This document shows, in pieces, positions 38,126 to 47,371 of a stretch of 64,000 bases of DNA. Source of the DNA: Halohasta salina (GTDB taxonomy: Archaea; Halobacteriota; Halobacteria; Halobacteriales; Haloferacaceae); contig NZ_JAMZIE010000003.1 of assembly GCF_024178165.1 (NCBI RefSeq), positions 310,001-374,000 of the forward strand, written 5' to 3'. The stretch's first letter is position 1. Each line of letters begins with the position of its first letter. Both the position numbers and the translations under genes were made by a program. The notes beneath the pieces are model-generated. The model saw only the letters and a list, made by a program, of their open reading frames with translations, was not told the DNA's origin and did not search any database.

Positions 38126-39994
38126 CTACCGACCGCCGTCACGGCTCTCCCCGTCGACGGTCGTCGAGACGACCGGCAACGAGACCGTCACCGCCGTCCC
38201 GCGGGGATCGCGGTCGGTAATCGTGACCTCGCCGTTGGACCGTTTGACCACCCAGTAGACGAGCCACAGCCCCAGCCCGCTGCCGTGGGACAGCGCCCCG
38301 ATCGCGGTTCCCGTCTCGAGGACCTCCCGGTCGAACGCCGAGATGCCGGGCCCGTTGTCGGCGACCCGAACCTCGGCCATCCCGTCGTCGACGGTCACCG
38401 TCACCGTGACCTGTGGCGTCTCGTGGTCGTTGTGGGCGGCTGCGTTGGTGATCAGTTCTTCGAGCGCCGAGTCGATCGTCGGCAGCGCCGTCACGACGAC
38501 CGCCTCGGGCACCGATACCGACAGCTCTGCGGGCCACTCGTCGGCCACCGTCGCGGCGATCCGTTCGATGTGGTCTGCGAGGTCGACGCGTCTGATCTCG
38601 GCGTCCTCGCTGAGGACCTGCGTGATCTCGTGGGACTTCTCGCTTGTCGTCAGGAGGTCGTCGGCCGTCTCGATGATCGCGTCGGCGGCGGTCTCGAGGT
38701 CGCCGTCGACGGCGGCCCGAAGCTGGTTGCCCCGGCCGTAGATCACGTTGAGACTGTTGCGGATGTTGTGCCGGAGGATGTTGTCCAGTACGTGCAGTTG
38801 GCGGGTTCGCTCGTCGAGATCGGTCACGTCCCGACAGATCGCCAGTGTCCCCGCCAGTTCGCCGTCGTCGTCGTAGTAGGGATATCGGCTCGTGTAAAAG
38901 ACCGCCTCCTTGCGGCTGTGTTCGAACGTTGGGGTGACGCTGTAGGTGACCGGCTGTTCGGTCCAGTAGACGAGCCGTTTCCGTCGCTCGATGGTCCGGG
39001 CCGTCTCCTCGTCCATGAAGGCGTATTCGTCGGTTCCCATCAACTCCTCGGCGGGAAGCCCGGCGAACTCACACAGCGCGTCGTTGACCAACAGGAACTG
39101 GCCGTCGGTGTCCTGCAGCATGATCGGGTCTTCGAGCCGCTGGACGATGTCGCGGTGGCGCTTCAGCTGGTCTTCGAGCTGTTTCCGCTCGGTAACGTCG
39201 GTCTGGACGGCGACGAACGCGCTCGGCTGGCCGCTGTCGTCGGTGATGGGTGCGATCGTCTGATCGGCGGTGTAGCGGCTGCCGTCCTTGCGGCGGTCGA
39301 CGATCTCCCCGTGCCACGTTTCGCCTGCCGAGATCGTCTCCCAGAGCTGGTCGTAATGTGAGTCGGTCATCTCGCCGGAGTTGAGCATCGTCGGCGTGTT
39401 GCCGACCGCCTCCGCTTGGCTGTAGCCCGTCGTCTCCTCGAAAGCGGGGTTGATGTACTCGATGGTGCCGTCGGCGTCGGTGATCATGATCCCGTGGCCG
39501 GAGGCTTCGACAGCCCGCCGGAACTTCCGGAGCCGTTCGGTCCGGGCCTTGAGGTCCAGCGACTGCTCGCGGAGCCGCTGGAGTGCCCGCAGTCGCCATT
39601 CGAGTTCGGCCTGCCGGATCGGCAGCGAGATCAACTCGTCTACGGTCGTCGCGAACACGTTGTCGGCGAGTTCGCCCCGGTCGGTGTCGACGAGATCGCT
39701 GTTGAGATCCGAGACCAGCAACAACACGGGCAACAGCGCCGGCTCGGCGGCGGCCTTCGCCGCCGCGATCGTCTCGCTGTGTTTGAGCAGCGCGGGCTGG
39801 TCGACCAGACAGATGTCGACCGTCGACTCGACCAACGGGCCGTCGTCGGCGACCACGTAATCGTCGTGGGCCTCGAGCCACTCCCGGAGGACGCGCTCGT
39901 TGCCGCTGTTGGCGATCAACGGATAGATGACCGTCGGATCCTGCGAGGGGTCGTCGGTCCGATTCCCTGCCGGACCGTCGCTCGGCTCAGTCAT
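38126..39994 (-). CDS. PAS-domain sensor histidine kinase with receiver-like N-terminus
   Basis: A 622-residue signalling kinase. I start at the ATG at 39994 (MTEPSDGPAG), which overlaps the KaiC-like gene by eight bases. Order of domains: a receiver-like region (about 15-145, VDICLVDQPALLKH, but without the acidic pair of a functional receiver), PAS 1 (about 155-280, SGHGIMITDADG), PAS 2 (about 285-405), a dimerisation H-box with DNILRHNIRNSLN near residue 410, and an ATPase domain with NAAAHND (N-box), DNGPGIS and GSGLGLWLV. No membrane segment, so it is cytoplasmic. It is likely coupled to the KaiC-like ATPase upstream; the response regulator is not obvious. Confidence 0.88.
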   Translation of the reverse strand: MTEPSDGPAGNRTDDPSQDPTVIYPLIANSGNERVLREWLEAHDDYVVADDGPLVESTVDICLVDQPALLKHSETIAAAKAAAEPALLPVLLLVSDLNSDLVDTDRGELADNVFATTVDELISLPIRQAELEWRLRALQRLREQSLDLKARTERLRKFRRAVEASGHGIMITDADGTIEYINPAFEETTGYSQAEAVGNTPTMLNSGEMTDSHYDQLWETISAGETWHGEIVDRRKDGSRYTADQTIAPITDDSGQPSAFVAVQTDVTERKQLEDQLKRHRDIVQRLEDPIMLQDTDGQFLLVNDALCEFAGLPAEELMGTDEYAFMDEETARTIERRKRLVYWTEQPVTYSVTPTFEHSRKEAVFYTSRYPYYDDDGELAGTLAICRDVTDLDERTRQLHVLDNILRHNIRNSLNVIYGRGNQLRAAVDGDLETAADAIIETADDLLTTSEKSHEITQVLSEDAEIRRVDLADHIERIAATVADEWPAELSVSVPEAVVVTALPTIDSALEELITNAAAHNDHETPQVTVTVTVDDGMAEVRVADNGPGISAFDREVLETGTAIGALSHGSGLGLWLVYWVVKRSNGEVTITDRDPRGTAVTVSLPVVSTTVDGESRDGGR

Positions 39995-41432
39995 CGTTCC
40001 AGTCCGGCGTTCCGGTGAGGATTCCACGCAACTCCGCCAGCGGCTCGCCCACCACGAGCCCTTTGTCGGTGATTTCGAGGGCGCGGAGCGTCGACTCGAA
40101 GTCGCTGGTCCGTTTCTTGAGGACGCCGATCACTTTCCGGAGTTCGCCCCTGTGTTCGACGTGTCTGAAGAAGACGATATCGTCGGCCAGATGGCTGATC
40201 CGGTGTTCGGTCGCCCTGAAGTCGCCGGTGATCCGGTGGACCTCGTTGGTGATGATCCCCGTGACGTTCATGTTTCGCAGGTATTGGCCGATCTTGACGA
40301 GCCGGTGGCTGGGGTCGGCGCCGGCCTCGCTGAAGGCCCGCTCGTAACCGGTGACGCCGTCGATCATGACGATCTCGGCGGCGTCGTCCTCGACTGCGGA
40401 TCGAACGCGGTGGGTAAACTCATCGAGGGTTAGCTCGTCGGTCCCGATCTCCCGAATCACGACGGTTCCGGCGTCGACCTGTTCACCGAGCGGCATGCCG
40501 AGGGCCTCCGCACGGGTCAGCACGGTCCGTCTGCTCTCCTCGAAACTGTACAGCACCGACCGCTGGCCGTTGGCGGCGGCCTCGGTGATGAACTGCAGGC
40601 CGGTCGTCGTCTTGCCGACCCCGGTGGGCCCGCTGAGAAACGAGACCGTGCCGGTGGTGAGCCCGCCGCCGAGCAGCGAATCGAGTTCGTCGACGCCCGA
40701 CGACAGCGTCGAAACCGAGCCCTCACGGTAGTGGTCGGTCGGATCGAGCCGGGGCCAGACGCGCATGCCGTCGGCGGAAATCGTGACCGTATGCGGCCCC
40801 CGACGAACGGCCGACCCGCGGAACTTCGGGACCGACAGCGTTCGATGGTCGCTGTCGGCCGAAAGCGAGATCACCGCGTCGGCGAGGAACTGCAGATCGT
40901 CGTCCGGCACCGAGTCGGCGGCCTGCGAGGTCAACATCACGGTCGCCCCGTGACTTTTGAGGAAATCCAGCAGGCTCAACACCTGTGTCCGGAACTGTCG
41001 GTCGTCGCGGGCCAGATGTCGGAGCTCGGTGACGGGGTCGACGAGTACCCGCGTCGGCTGGTGTTGCTCGACGGTCTCGCGGATCCGGTCGACGAGCGAC
41101 GTCGTCTCGACCTCATCGGGCTCGAACAGATCGTACGACTGGTTGCCCTGAAACTGCTCGCCGGACGGCGAGAGGTCGAGGAACTCGACGTGGTCGACGT
41201 CCAGTCCGAACCCCGCGGCGGTCGCTTCGAGATAGTCCGCCGGCTCGCCGAGATTGATGTACACCACCGGCTTGTCGGCCGCTGCCAGGAAGTAGAGCCC
41301 GAAGATCGTCTTGCCAGCGCCGGGCGTCCCACGGACGAGCGTCGCCGATTCGGGGAGTAGTCCGCCATGCAGGACGCTCGTTGCGTTCGGCACGCCCGTC
41401 GGAACCCGTCGCTGACCCGTCGGATTATCCAT
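39987..41432 (-). CDS. two-domain KaiC/RAD55-like ATPase
   Basis: A 481-residue protein with two RecA-fold KaiC domains. I take the ATG at 41432 (MDNPTGQRRVPTGVPN); the ATG at 41453 would add seven residues. Domain 1: GGLLPESATLVRGTPGAGKTIFGLYF near 25 and Walker B RVLVDPVTEL near 125. Domain 2: Walker A GPTGVGKTTTGLQF near 258, EEIVMIDGVTGYERAF near 355 and the GIITNEVHRITGD turn near 400. Haloarchaeal proteins of this kind are signalling ATPases rather than clock parts. It overlaps and probably cooperates with the PAS kinase. Confidence 0.88.
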   Translation of the reverse strand: MDNPTGQRRVPTGVPNATSVLHGGLLPESATLVRGTPGAGKTIFGLYFLAAADKPVVYINLGEPADYLEATAAGFGLDVDHVEFLDLSPSGEQFQGNQSYDLFEPDEVETTSLVDRIRETVEQHQPTRVLVDPVTELRHLARDDRQFRTQVLSLLDFLKSHGATVMLTSQAADSVPDDDLQFLADAVISLSADSDHRTLSVPKFRGSAVRRGPHTVTISADGMRVWPRLDPTDHYREGSVSTLSSGVDELDSLLGGGLTTGTVSFLSGPTGVGKTTTGLQFITEAAANGQRSVLYSFEESRRTVLTRAEALGMPLGEQVDAGTVVIREIGTDELTLDEFTHRVRSAVEDDAAEIVMIDGVTGYERAFSEAGADPSHRLVKIGQYLRNMNVTGIITNEVHRITGDFRATEHRISHLADDIVFFRHVEHRGELRKVIGVLKKRTSDFESTLRALEITDKGLVVGEPLAELRGILTGTPDWNDD

Positions 41433-41526
41433 ATCTATGGCATACGATAACATCGCATAACATACTTTCCCATACCGACGCACTGCAGTCCGACGGCGTC
41501 GACCGGCGTGGTGCCGCCGGTCCCGC

Positions 41527-43005
41527 CTACTCGAAGCGGAACGTCGACTCCTCGCCGCTGTCTTCGACCGTGACTCCGAGGGCATCCAGTCGGTCCCGGA
41601 TGGCGTCGGCCTGCTCGTAGTCGCCGGCCTCGCGGGCCTCCTCACGCACGTCCAAGACGAGGTCGACCAGATCCGTGGCGATCCCGACGTCGCCGTCGGA
41701 GACGCCGCCGAACTGCAGTCCGAGGGCGTCGCCGCCGAACCGCTCGAACGTCTCGACCGCGCGTTTGAGCCCGCCGTAGTCGTAGCGTGGGGCGTCGTCG
41801 ACGTGTTTGTTCACGGCGGTGGTCAGTTCGAGCAGGGCGGCGGTCGCCTCCCGGACGTTGAAGTCGTCGTTCATCGCTGCGGTGAACTCCTCGCGGGTCT
41901 CCTCGACCGCCTCGCGGAGGTCGTCGTCGGTCGCCTTGGCGTGGGCGTCGACCGAATCAAGGGCGTCGACTGCCGCGTCGTAGGCCCGCTGGAGGCGCTC
42001 CCACCGCTGTTCGGCTTCGGCCATCGCCGCCTCGGAGAAGGTCTGTTTCGAGCCGTACTCGGTCGACAGATAGAACGTCCGGATGACGTTGGGGCCGAAC
42101 TCGTCTAAGGCTGCCTCGACGGTGAAGAAATTGTCGAGGCTCGAACTCATCTTCTCGCCTTTCGTCTCCAGCAGGCCGGTATGGAGCCAGTAGTTGGCGA
42201 ACTGCTGGCCCGTCGCGGCCTCGCTTTGGGCGATCTCGTTTTCGTGATGCGGGAAGACGAGATCGTGGCCGCCGATGTGGATGTCGATGGAGTCGGCCAG
42301 ATGGGTCATCGACATCGCCGAACACTCGATGTGCCAGCCCGGCCGCCCCTCGCCCCACGGCGACTCCCACGTCTCCCCTGTAGGGATATCTGCGCCGTGG
42401 TCGTGTTTGGCGTGTTCTTCGATGGCGGTCTCCGAAACGCCGCCGGCCTTCCAGAGCGCGAAGTCCGCGGGGTTCCGCTTCTCGGAGCGCTCGTCGGGAT
42501 CGCCCTGAGCTTCGAGCTCCTCCAGCCGTTGGTTCGAGAGCTTGCCGTACTCCTCGAACGTGATCACGTCGAAGTATACTGATCCGTTGGTTTCGTAGGC
42601 GTGGCCCGATTCGACGAGCGTCTCGACCAGTTCGATGATATCGGGAATGTGTTCGGAGACCCGTGGGTAGACCGAGGCGCGCTTGAAATTGAGGCCACGC
42701 ATGTAGTCGACGACTTTCTCGATGTAGTGGCGTGCCACGTCGGCTTCGGTCTCCCACTCCGGTCGCTCGCCGATGCGGGCGGCGATCTTCTCGTTGACGT
42801 CGGTGAAGTTCTCGACGTGGGTGACGTCGTAGCCCGCCACGTCGAGCCAGCGGTGGATGACGTCGGCGTGGGTCCACAGCCGGGCGTGGCCGAGATGGGG
42901 GTCGTCAGAGACCGTCAGCCCACAGACGTAGATCAGGACATCGTCGCCGGTCGGCTCGAACTCCTCGCGCTCGCCTGTCAGCGTGTTGGTCACCGAGAGG
43001 GGCAT
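41527..43005 (-). CDS. cysS: cysteinyl-tRNA synthetase
   Basis: A 492-residue class I synthetase that attaches cysteine to tRNA-Cys. The HIGH-type motif is PHLGHARLW near residue 37 with zinc ligands Cys28 in VCGLT, Cys in HIECSAMS near 230 and the His pair HHEN near 255; the KMSKS motif is EKMSSSLDN near 285. The DALR-type C-terminal domain ends in a 20-residue acidic tail. The zinc ligands and both motifs are intact, so it is a functional housekeeping gene. Confidence 0.96.
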   Translation of the reverse strand: MPLSVTNTLTGEREEFEPTGDDVLIYVCGLTVSDDPHLGHARLWTHADVIHRWLDVAGYDVTHVENFTDVNEKIAARIGERPEWETEADVARHYIEKVVDYMRGLNFKRASVYPRVSEHIPDIIELVETLVESGHAYETNGSVYFDVITFEEYGKLSNQRLEELEAQGDPDERSEKRNPADFALWKAGGVSETAIEEHAKHDHGADIPTGETWESPWGEGRPGWHIECSAMSMTHLADSIDIHIGGHDLVFPHHENEIAQSEAATGQQFANYWLHTGLLETKGEKMSSSLDNFFTVEAALDEFGPNVIRTFYLSTEYGSKQTFSEAAMAEAEQRWERLQRAYDAAVDALDSVDAHAKATDDDLREAVEETREEFTAAMNDDFNVREATAALLELTTAVNKHVDDAPRYDYGGLKRAVETFERFGGDALGLQFGGVSDGDVGIATDLVDLVLDVREEAREAGDYEQADAIRDRLDALGVTVEDSGEESTFRFE

Positions 43006-43060
43006 CGTTGGCCGAACCCAGAGCGGGAGGCGGTTTGAAGCCGTCGAAAACGGAGCCGAC

Positions 43061-43354
43061 CTACCGCTTCAGCGAGTAGGCGATCATAACGAAGCCGATC
43101 AACACGAAGCTGCTCTCGATGACCACGCCGACGATCAGCGCGGTTTCGAGGAGTTCGTAGGCCAGCCCCGCGAGAATCGAGCCGAACAGCACGAGCCCGA
43201 AGCCGGCAGCGAGATAGCCCAGCGACTGGTCGCCGGTCCGCCGGTAGGCCTTGGTGGCGTAGTAGACGACCGACCCGCCGGCGACGACCATCAGCGCCTT
43301 TACCACGAGGAGCGCAAGCGGGAGGAGTCCGGAATCCACCGTGGTATGTGCCAT
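43061..43354 (-). CDS. small membrane protein, DUF7521-like
   Basis: A 97-residue protein with three hydrophobic segments (residues about 8-32, 46-66 and 70-92) linked by the short basic loop YYATKAYRRTGDQSLGY. The YRRTGDxSLxYLAxGF arrangement recurs in many haloarchaeal small membrane proteins that sit near winged-helix regulators; here no regulator is adjacent. I associate it with DUF7521. No enzyme residues are visible; function unknown. Confidence 0.7.
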   Translation of the reverse strand: MAHTTVDSGLLPLALLVVKALMVVAGGSVVYYATKAYRRTGDQSLGYLAAGFGLVLFGSILAGLAYELLETALIVGVVIESSFVLIGFVMIAYSLKR

Positions 43355-43412
43355 ACATTCCGTTTTAATGTGCGACTAATAACGGTTCCGAGTCGGTCCG
43401 TCGGCACGACGC

Positions 43413-43919
43413 TCAACCCGACTCCGCGACTGATTCGATCAGCCGGACCGCGGTCGCCCCTTCGCGCCGCGGGACGACCACGACCAGCGACCCCCCGACC
43501 ATCCCGGCCCCGCCGACCGGCACCCCGGCGATCCGGAGCCGGCCGAGGACTGCCGCCAGCAGCCGGGCGTCGACCGCGCCGGTCACCGCGACCGCCGTGG
43601 GATCGTCGATTGCCGGTGTCTCGGCGGCCCCCTCGTCTCCCGCCTCGCCCGACCCACCCGCGGTGGCCCCGTCGACCGACAGCACCTCCTCGACGGTCTC
43701 GGCGTCGCTGTGGAGGCGGACGGTGATCGAGCGTGCTCCGGTGTCGGCGGGTTCGAGATCGGCGGCGAACCGGCGGAGGGCGGTGGCGATCGCCTCCCGG
43801 TCGCCGTCGACGTCCAACGATTCGGCGGCGGCGGTGTAGTTGACGACCCCGGCTGCGAGCGCCTCGTAGAGCGCCGGCCGGTCGCGGACGGCCTCGCGGG
43901 TGGCGGCGGCGAGTGACAT
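43413..43919 (-). CDS. conserved haloarchaeal protein of unknown function
   Basis: A 168-residue acidic protein. The first 60 residues are helical (SLAAATREAVRDRPALYEALAAGVVNYTAAAESL, then EAIATALRRFAADL); residues 62-80 form a strand-rich piece; a disordered Gly/Ala/Glu linker follows; residues 105-160 look like an ACT-type regulatory domain (AVAVTGAVDARLLAAVLG, GSLVVVVPRREGATAVRLIE). No DNA-binding or catalytic motif is clear. It diverges from cbiX and may belong to the DUF7523 group. Confidence 0.6.
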   Translation of the reverse strand: MSLAAATREAVRDRPALYEALAAGVVNYTAAAESLDVDGDREAIATALRRFAADLEPADTGARSITVRLHSDAETVEEVLSVDGATAGGSGEAGDEGAAETPAIDDPTAVAVTGAVDARLLAAVLGRLRIAGVPVGGAGMVGGSLVVVVPRREGATAVRLIESVAESG

Positions 43920-44021
43920 ACCGCTTCACGCGCAGGCGAGCAGCATGATTATTTCGCCACGCCGAGCCGGTCGTTGTGCCAACCCAAAGTCCCTAAGCCC
44001 GCGGGAGCCGTCCGTTCGGGT

Positions 44022-44900
44022 ATGCAATCGCTGGTCATCGTCGCCCACGGCTCTCATCTCAACCCCGATTCGGCGGCGCCGACACACGCCCACGCCGACA
44101 CCATCAGGGAGACCGGCGTGTTCGACGAGGTCCGAACCGGCTTCTGGAAGGAGCAACCCTCGTTCCGTGAAGTCCTCCGCACGGCGCGGGGCGAGGACAT
44201 CTACGTGGTCCCGCTGTTCATCAGTGAGGGGTATTTCACCGAGCGGGTCATCCCCCGCGAACTCCGGTTGGAGGGGTGGGATCCAGCACTGTGGGAGTCC
44301 GATGGGATTTCGGCGGATACCGCCACGCTGGTCGCCAGCGACATCGACAAAGAAGTTCACTACTGTGGCCCCGTCGGCACCCACGAGGCGATGACGGACG
44401 TGTTGATCCGGCGGGCCGTCTCGGTCACCGGCGACGACGAGGTCGGCGAGGGCTTTGGGTTCGCCGTCGTCGGCCACGGCACCGAGCGCAATGAAAACAG
44501 TGCCAAAGCGATCGAGTACCACACCGAACGCATCCGTGAGACCGGTCGGTTCGACGAGGTCCGAGCGCTGTATATGGACGAAGAGCCGGAAGTCGACGAC
44601 GTCGCTGACCACTTCGACAGCGAGGATATCATCGTCGTCCCGCTGTTTATCGCCGACGGCTACCACACCCAGGAGGACATCCCCGAAGACATGGGACTGA
44701 CTGAGGATTACCGCACGGGGTACGATGTGCCCGCCGTGGTCGACGGCCACAGAATCTGGTACGGCGGCGCGGTCGGCACCGAGGAGCTGACCGCCGACGT
44801 GATTCTCGAACGCGCTGCCGACGCCGGTGCGGATATCGGCGATGCGATCGCGCGGGTACGCCAGCAGACCAAACCGACGACAGGGGCGGTGGGCGAGTAG
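44022..44900 (+). CDS. cbiX: sirohydrochlorin cobaltochelatase (CbiX family)
   Basis: A 292-residue protein with two CbiX halves in tandem. The first starts VIVAHGSHLNPDS with a metal-ligand His; the second begins VVGHGTERNENS near residue 155, with YVVPLFISEGY in the first half and IVVPLFIADGYHTQED in the second at equivalent positions. It inserts cobalt into sirohydrochlorin in the early cobalt-insertion branch of B12 synthesis. The chosen ATG at 44022 gives the conserved N-terminus. It stops exactly before the partner gene. Confidence 0.9.
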   Translation: MQSLVIVAHGSHLNPDSAAPTHAHADTIRETGVFDEVRTGFWKEQPSFREVLRTARGEDIYVVPLFISEGYFTERVIPRELRLEGWDPALWESDGISADTATLVASDIDKEVHYCGPVGTHEAMTDVLIRRAVSVTGDDEVGEGFGFAVVGHGTERNENSAKAIEYHTERIRETGRFDEVRALYMDEEPEVDDVADHFDSEDIIVVPLFIADGYHTQEDIPEDMGLTEDYRTGYDVPAVVDGHRIWYGGAVGTEELTADVILERAADAGADIGDAIARVRQQTKPTTGAVGE

Positions 44901-46022
44901 ATGTCTCTCGAACCCACGCTTTCGGACACACAGCTGGCGGCGTTCAGCGAGGCGCTTGCGGAGGGCCGAATCGACCACGACGGGCTGGCTGCCGACTACG
45001 ACGCCGACGCGGACACCTATCGGATCGAGACACCCGACCGACAAACCACTGTCAGTGCCGAGGAACTTCCCGTCGACGCCGAGCAGGCGGCGTACATTTC
45101 GAACTGGTATTTCTATACGCGGACGGTCGACAGCGAGGTCACATGGGCGTTCTGTCGGTGGCTCGAAGCCGCCGCGGAACGCCCGGTTCCGGACCGCTAT
45201 GCCGCCCTTGATGCCGGTATCGAGCGGGAGTGGGGCCAACTCGGGATCACCACGACGATCTCCGAGGACGGCACGCGCCACTACGAGCTTCGCCACGTCG
45301 ACGACGGTGACGCGGACGCGACCACACTGACACCCCACACGGACCCCTTCGAAGCCCGTGATATCGGGACGCTCGATGCGAAGGGTCGATACCGCCCGCT
45401 CCGAACCGCGCCGTCGCTGAAACAGGGGTGGATCTTTCCCGATCTCACAGCCGACAAGCTGTACGAGGCCGTCGAGGCGTTCTATCCGGCGACGGTCGTC
45501 AACTGGTACCGCGAACAACAGGGCGAACTCGACGTCGACCACTGGCGGGACGAACAGGACCGACAGAGCGGGATCTACAATCTCATCACGGTGCTGCCGG
45601 ACGAGGCCGTCGACTGGGCGGCGGCGGCCTGTTGTGACGACTCACAGTGTCTCAAACGACGCGAGTGGCAGCTGTCGGACGACGAACCACTCGATGCCGA
45701 GAGTGGTGACGGTGTCTTCCCCTGCCGCGAACCGTGCTCAATGGTCGTCGCTGCGGGGCGTGAGTGGGCCAAACTCGAACGGGAAGACACCCGAACCTAC
45801 GAGTTCGAGCTGACGCCGAGTGAGAAAGCACAGATCGAGGAGCTCATCGACGTGGTCGCCGACGGCGCGGTCGACGAGATCCGGGAGGCCGACGTCGGCG
45901 AGGGGGCCAACCGCTACCGGGTGCGGTATCTCCGCGAAAAACGGGTCGACGAGCAGGGGAACCTTTCGGGAACACCGACCGACCCGGAGGACGAGCCGGA
46001 TGTCGACCACGACGGCGACTGA
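44901..46022 (+). CDS. DR2241-family protein, partner of CbiX
   Basis: A 373-residue protein beginning on the base after the cbiX stop. It has two segments typical of the family: an N-terminal acidic region (1-90) and a central region with SGIYNLITVLPDEAVDWAAAACCDDSQCLKR near 235 and FPCREPCSMVVAAGREW near 275. The two Cys groups, CC-x4-C and C-x3-C, could bind an iron-sulfur cluster or a metal. DR2241 is repeatedly fused or linked to CbiX in archaea and Deinococcus, so a role in cobalt delivery or chelation is inferred. Confidence 0.85.
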   Translation: MSLEPTLSDTQLAAFSEALAEGRIDHDGLAADYDADADTYRIETPDRQTTVSAEELPVDAEQAAYISNWYFYTRTVDSEVTWAFCRWLEAAAERPVPDRYAALDAGIEREWGQLGITTTISEDGTRHYELRHVDDGDADATTLTPHTDPFEARDIGTLDAKGRYRPLRTAPSLKQGWIFPDLTADKLYEAVEAFYPATVVNWYREQQGELDVDHWRDEQDRQSGIYNLITVLPDEAVDWAAAACCDDSQCLKRREWQLSDDEPLDAESGDGVFPCREPCSMVVAAGREWAKLEREDTRTYEFELTPSEKAQIEELIDVVADGAVDEIREADVGEGANRYRVRYLREKRVDEQGNLSGTPTDPEDEPDVDHDGD

Positions 46023-46045
46023 GCGGCCCTGTGATCAGTCGCGGC

Positions 46046-46618
46046 TCACCGCTGCCGCCTGACCGCCAGTGTGGCCGCCAGCGCGGCGATCAGCGCCACC
46101 GAGCCGAGGAACGCGGCGGTGTTCTGGGCGAGCGCTGCCACCACGAGGGTGGCACAGATCAGCAGCGTTACGCCGGCGACCAGCGCCGTCGACCCGCGGT
46201 CGGCAGCGGCGAGTAGCCGCTCGCGGGGGGTCGGCGGCTCGGGGGCCTCCCGCTGGGGTTTCGCCAGCGACTCGTCGACCGTGACCGACTCGGTGACCGT
46301 CCCCGGCGGCGAGACCGTGACGGTTGTGTAGGCCGACTCGGCCCCGTAGGCGGTGACGATCTTCAGCCGGCCGGTGACCGGGGTGTCGATGCGCCGGGTG
46401 TCGACCGGGACCGAGCGGCGGCTGTAAGGTTCGACGTAGTGGTTGGTCTCGGCGAGGCTCGCGACCGCAGAGAGGTCGTCGTCGAGGTTACAGTGGACGT
46501 GGACGGCCTCGCCGTGGTTACGGAGCCGGATCTCGAAGGGGCCGTCGGTTTCGAAGTCGGATGGCGCGGCTATCTCGTGGAGACCGCCGCGGTTGAGGTC
46601 GACTGAGAGGCGCGCCAC
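46046..46618 (-). CDS. haloarchaeal membrane protein with extracellular/cytosolic beta domain
   Basis: A 190-residue protein. There is no ATG near the 5' end; I use the GTG at 46618 (ARLSVDLNRGGLHEI) because the beta-sandwich domain starts there, while a GTG at 46639 would add seven residues. Residues 1-110 form a beta-rich domain (FEIRLRNHGEAVHVHCNLDDDLS, SVPVDTRRID, TVTVSPPG); residues 135-180 are two hydrophobic helices. It resembles a haloarchaea-only family (DUF7524 in memory). Function unknown. It follows a Trm112-like gene on the same strand. Confidence 0.6.
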   Translation of the reverse strand: MARLSVDLNRGGLHEIAAPSDFETDGPFEIRLRNHGEAVHVHCNLDDDLSAVASLAETNHYVEPYSRRSVPVDTRRIDTPVTGRLKIVTAYGAESAYTTVTVSPPGTVTESVTVDESLAKPQREAPEPPTPRERLLAAADRGSTALVAGVTLLICATLVVAALAQNTAAFLGSVALIAALAATLAVRRQR

Positions 46619-46664
46619 GTTCGAGAGTCGTTCCCACACCTCAAAAAACTTCAGGCTAGACCGG

Positions 46665-46859
46665 TTAGGCGGCGGCGTCGTCCCGCATATCCGGCGGCAG
46701 CAGGTTCGGAATGCCGTCCTCGATCGGATACGTCTCGCCGCACTCCGGACAGCTCAGCATCCCCGCCATGATCTCGCCGTCCTCGCGGTCCTCGACGGCC
46801 AACTCGAGTTCGTGTTTGTCGATCGGACACCGGATGATCTCCATCAGCGACTCCTTCAT
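46665..46859 (-). CDS. Trm112 family zinc-ribbon protein
   Basis: A 64-residue protein starting MKESLMEIIRCPIDKHEL. The Trm112 fold is visible: one Cys in RCPID near residue 11, a strand-rich middle, then SCPECGETYPIEDGIPNLLPPD with a Cys pair. In archaea Trm112 is a small activating subunit of several methyltransferases for tRNA, rRNA and proteins. I use the ATG at 46859 rather than the in-frame start eight codons upstream, since the family starts here. Only three Cys are visible; the metal site may be incomplete. Confidence 0.85.
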   Translation of the reverse strand: MKESLMEIIRCPIDKHELELAVEDREDGEIMAGMLSCPECGETYPIEDGIPNLLPPDMRDDAAA

Positions 46860-46909
46860 TGTTCCCTTTTCGGCGCGGCCCAATCAAAAGCCTACGGGTT
46901 CGTGGTCCG

Positions 46910-47314
46910 CTACAGTTCGGTTTTCGCCCGGTGGGCCAGTAGAACGGTCCGGATCCGGTTGGCCAGGACGTCCATCTCGCCGGTCGCCTGATCGCCCTTG
47001 TAGACGAACTCCGCGACGCCGGCCTCGATGGCCTCCCGCGCCAGCGGTTCGAGTGCTCGCCCGGTCAGGATGATCAGCGGCACCGACGGAATCTCGGGGT
47101 CGTCCAGCGATTCGGCCAGTTCGACACCGCTCTCGTCGGGCAGCTCGTAGTTCGAGATCATACAGTCGTAGGAGCCGTTTTTCAGCGCGTTCCGCGCCTC
47201 GTCGGCGGTGCTGACCGTCGTGATCACGAACTCGTGGGCCGACTCCAGAGTCTCGACGACCTTCGTCGCCATGAAGTTGCTGTCCTCGACGAGCAGGACG
47301 TGCGGTGTGTTCAT
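46910..47314 (-). CDS. receiver-domain protein lacking the phospho-acceptor Asp
   Basis: A 134-residue single receiver domain. Most of the fold's key residues are there: acidic pair ED in LLVEDSNFM (near residue 10), Thr in LIILTGRA (near 84) and Lys in FVYKGDQ (near 106). At the phosphorylation position, however, the sequence reads MISNYELPD near residue 55, with Asn (codon AAC) where haloarchaeal receivers usually have SDY. So the domain is either phosphorylation-independent or signals by binding. It lies 28 bases downstream of an AT-rich promoter region. Confidence 0.88.
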   Translation of the reverse strand: MNTPHVLLVEDSNFMATKVVETLESAHEFVITTVSTADEARNALKNGSYDCMISNYELPDESGVELAESLDDPEIPSVPLIILTGRALEPLAREAIEAGVAEFVYKGDQATGEMDVLANRIRTVLLAHRAKTEL

Positions 47315-47371
47315 TTGCCGGCTGTCCGTACTACTCCCACTAATAAATATAACATTCGCGCTATCGTGATA

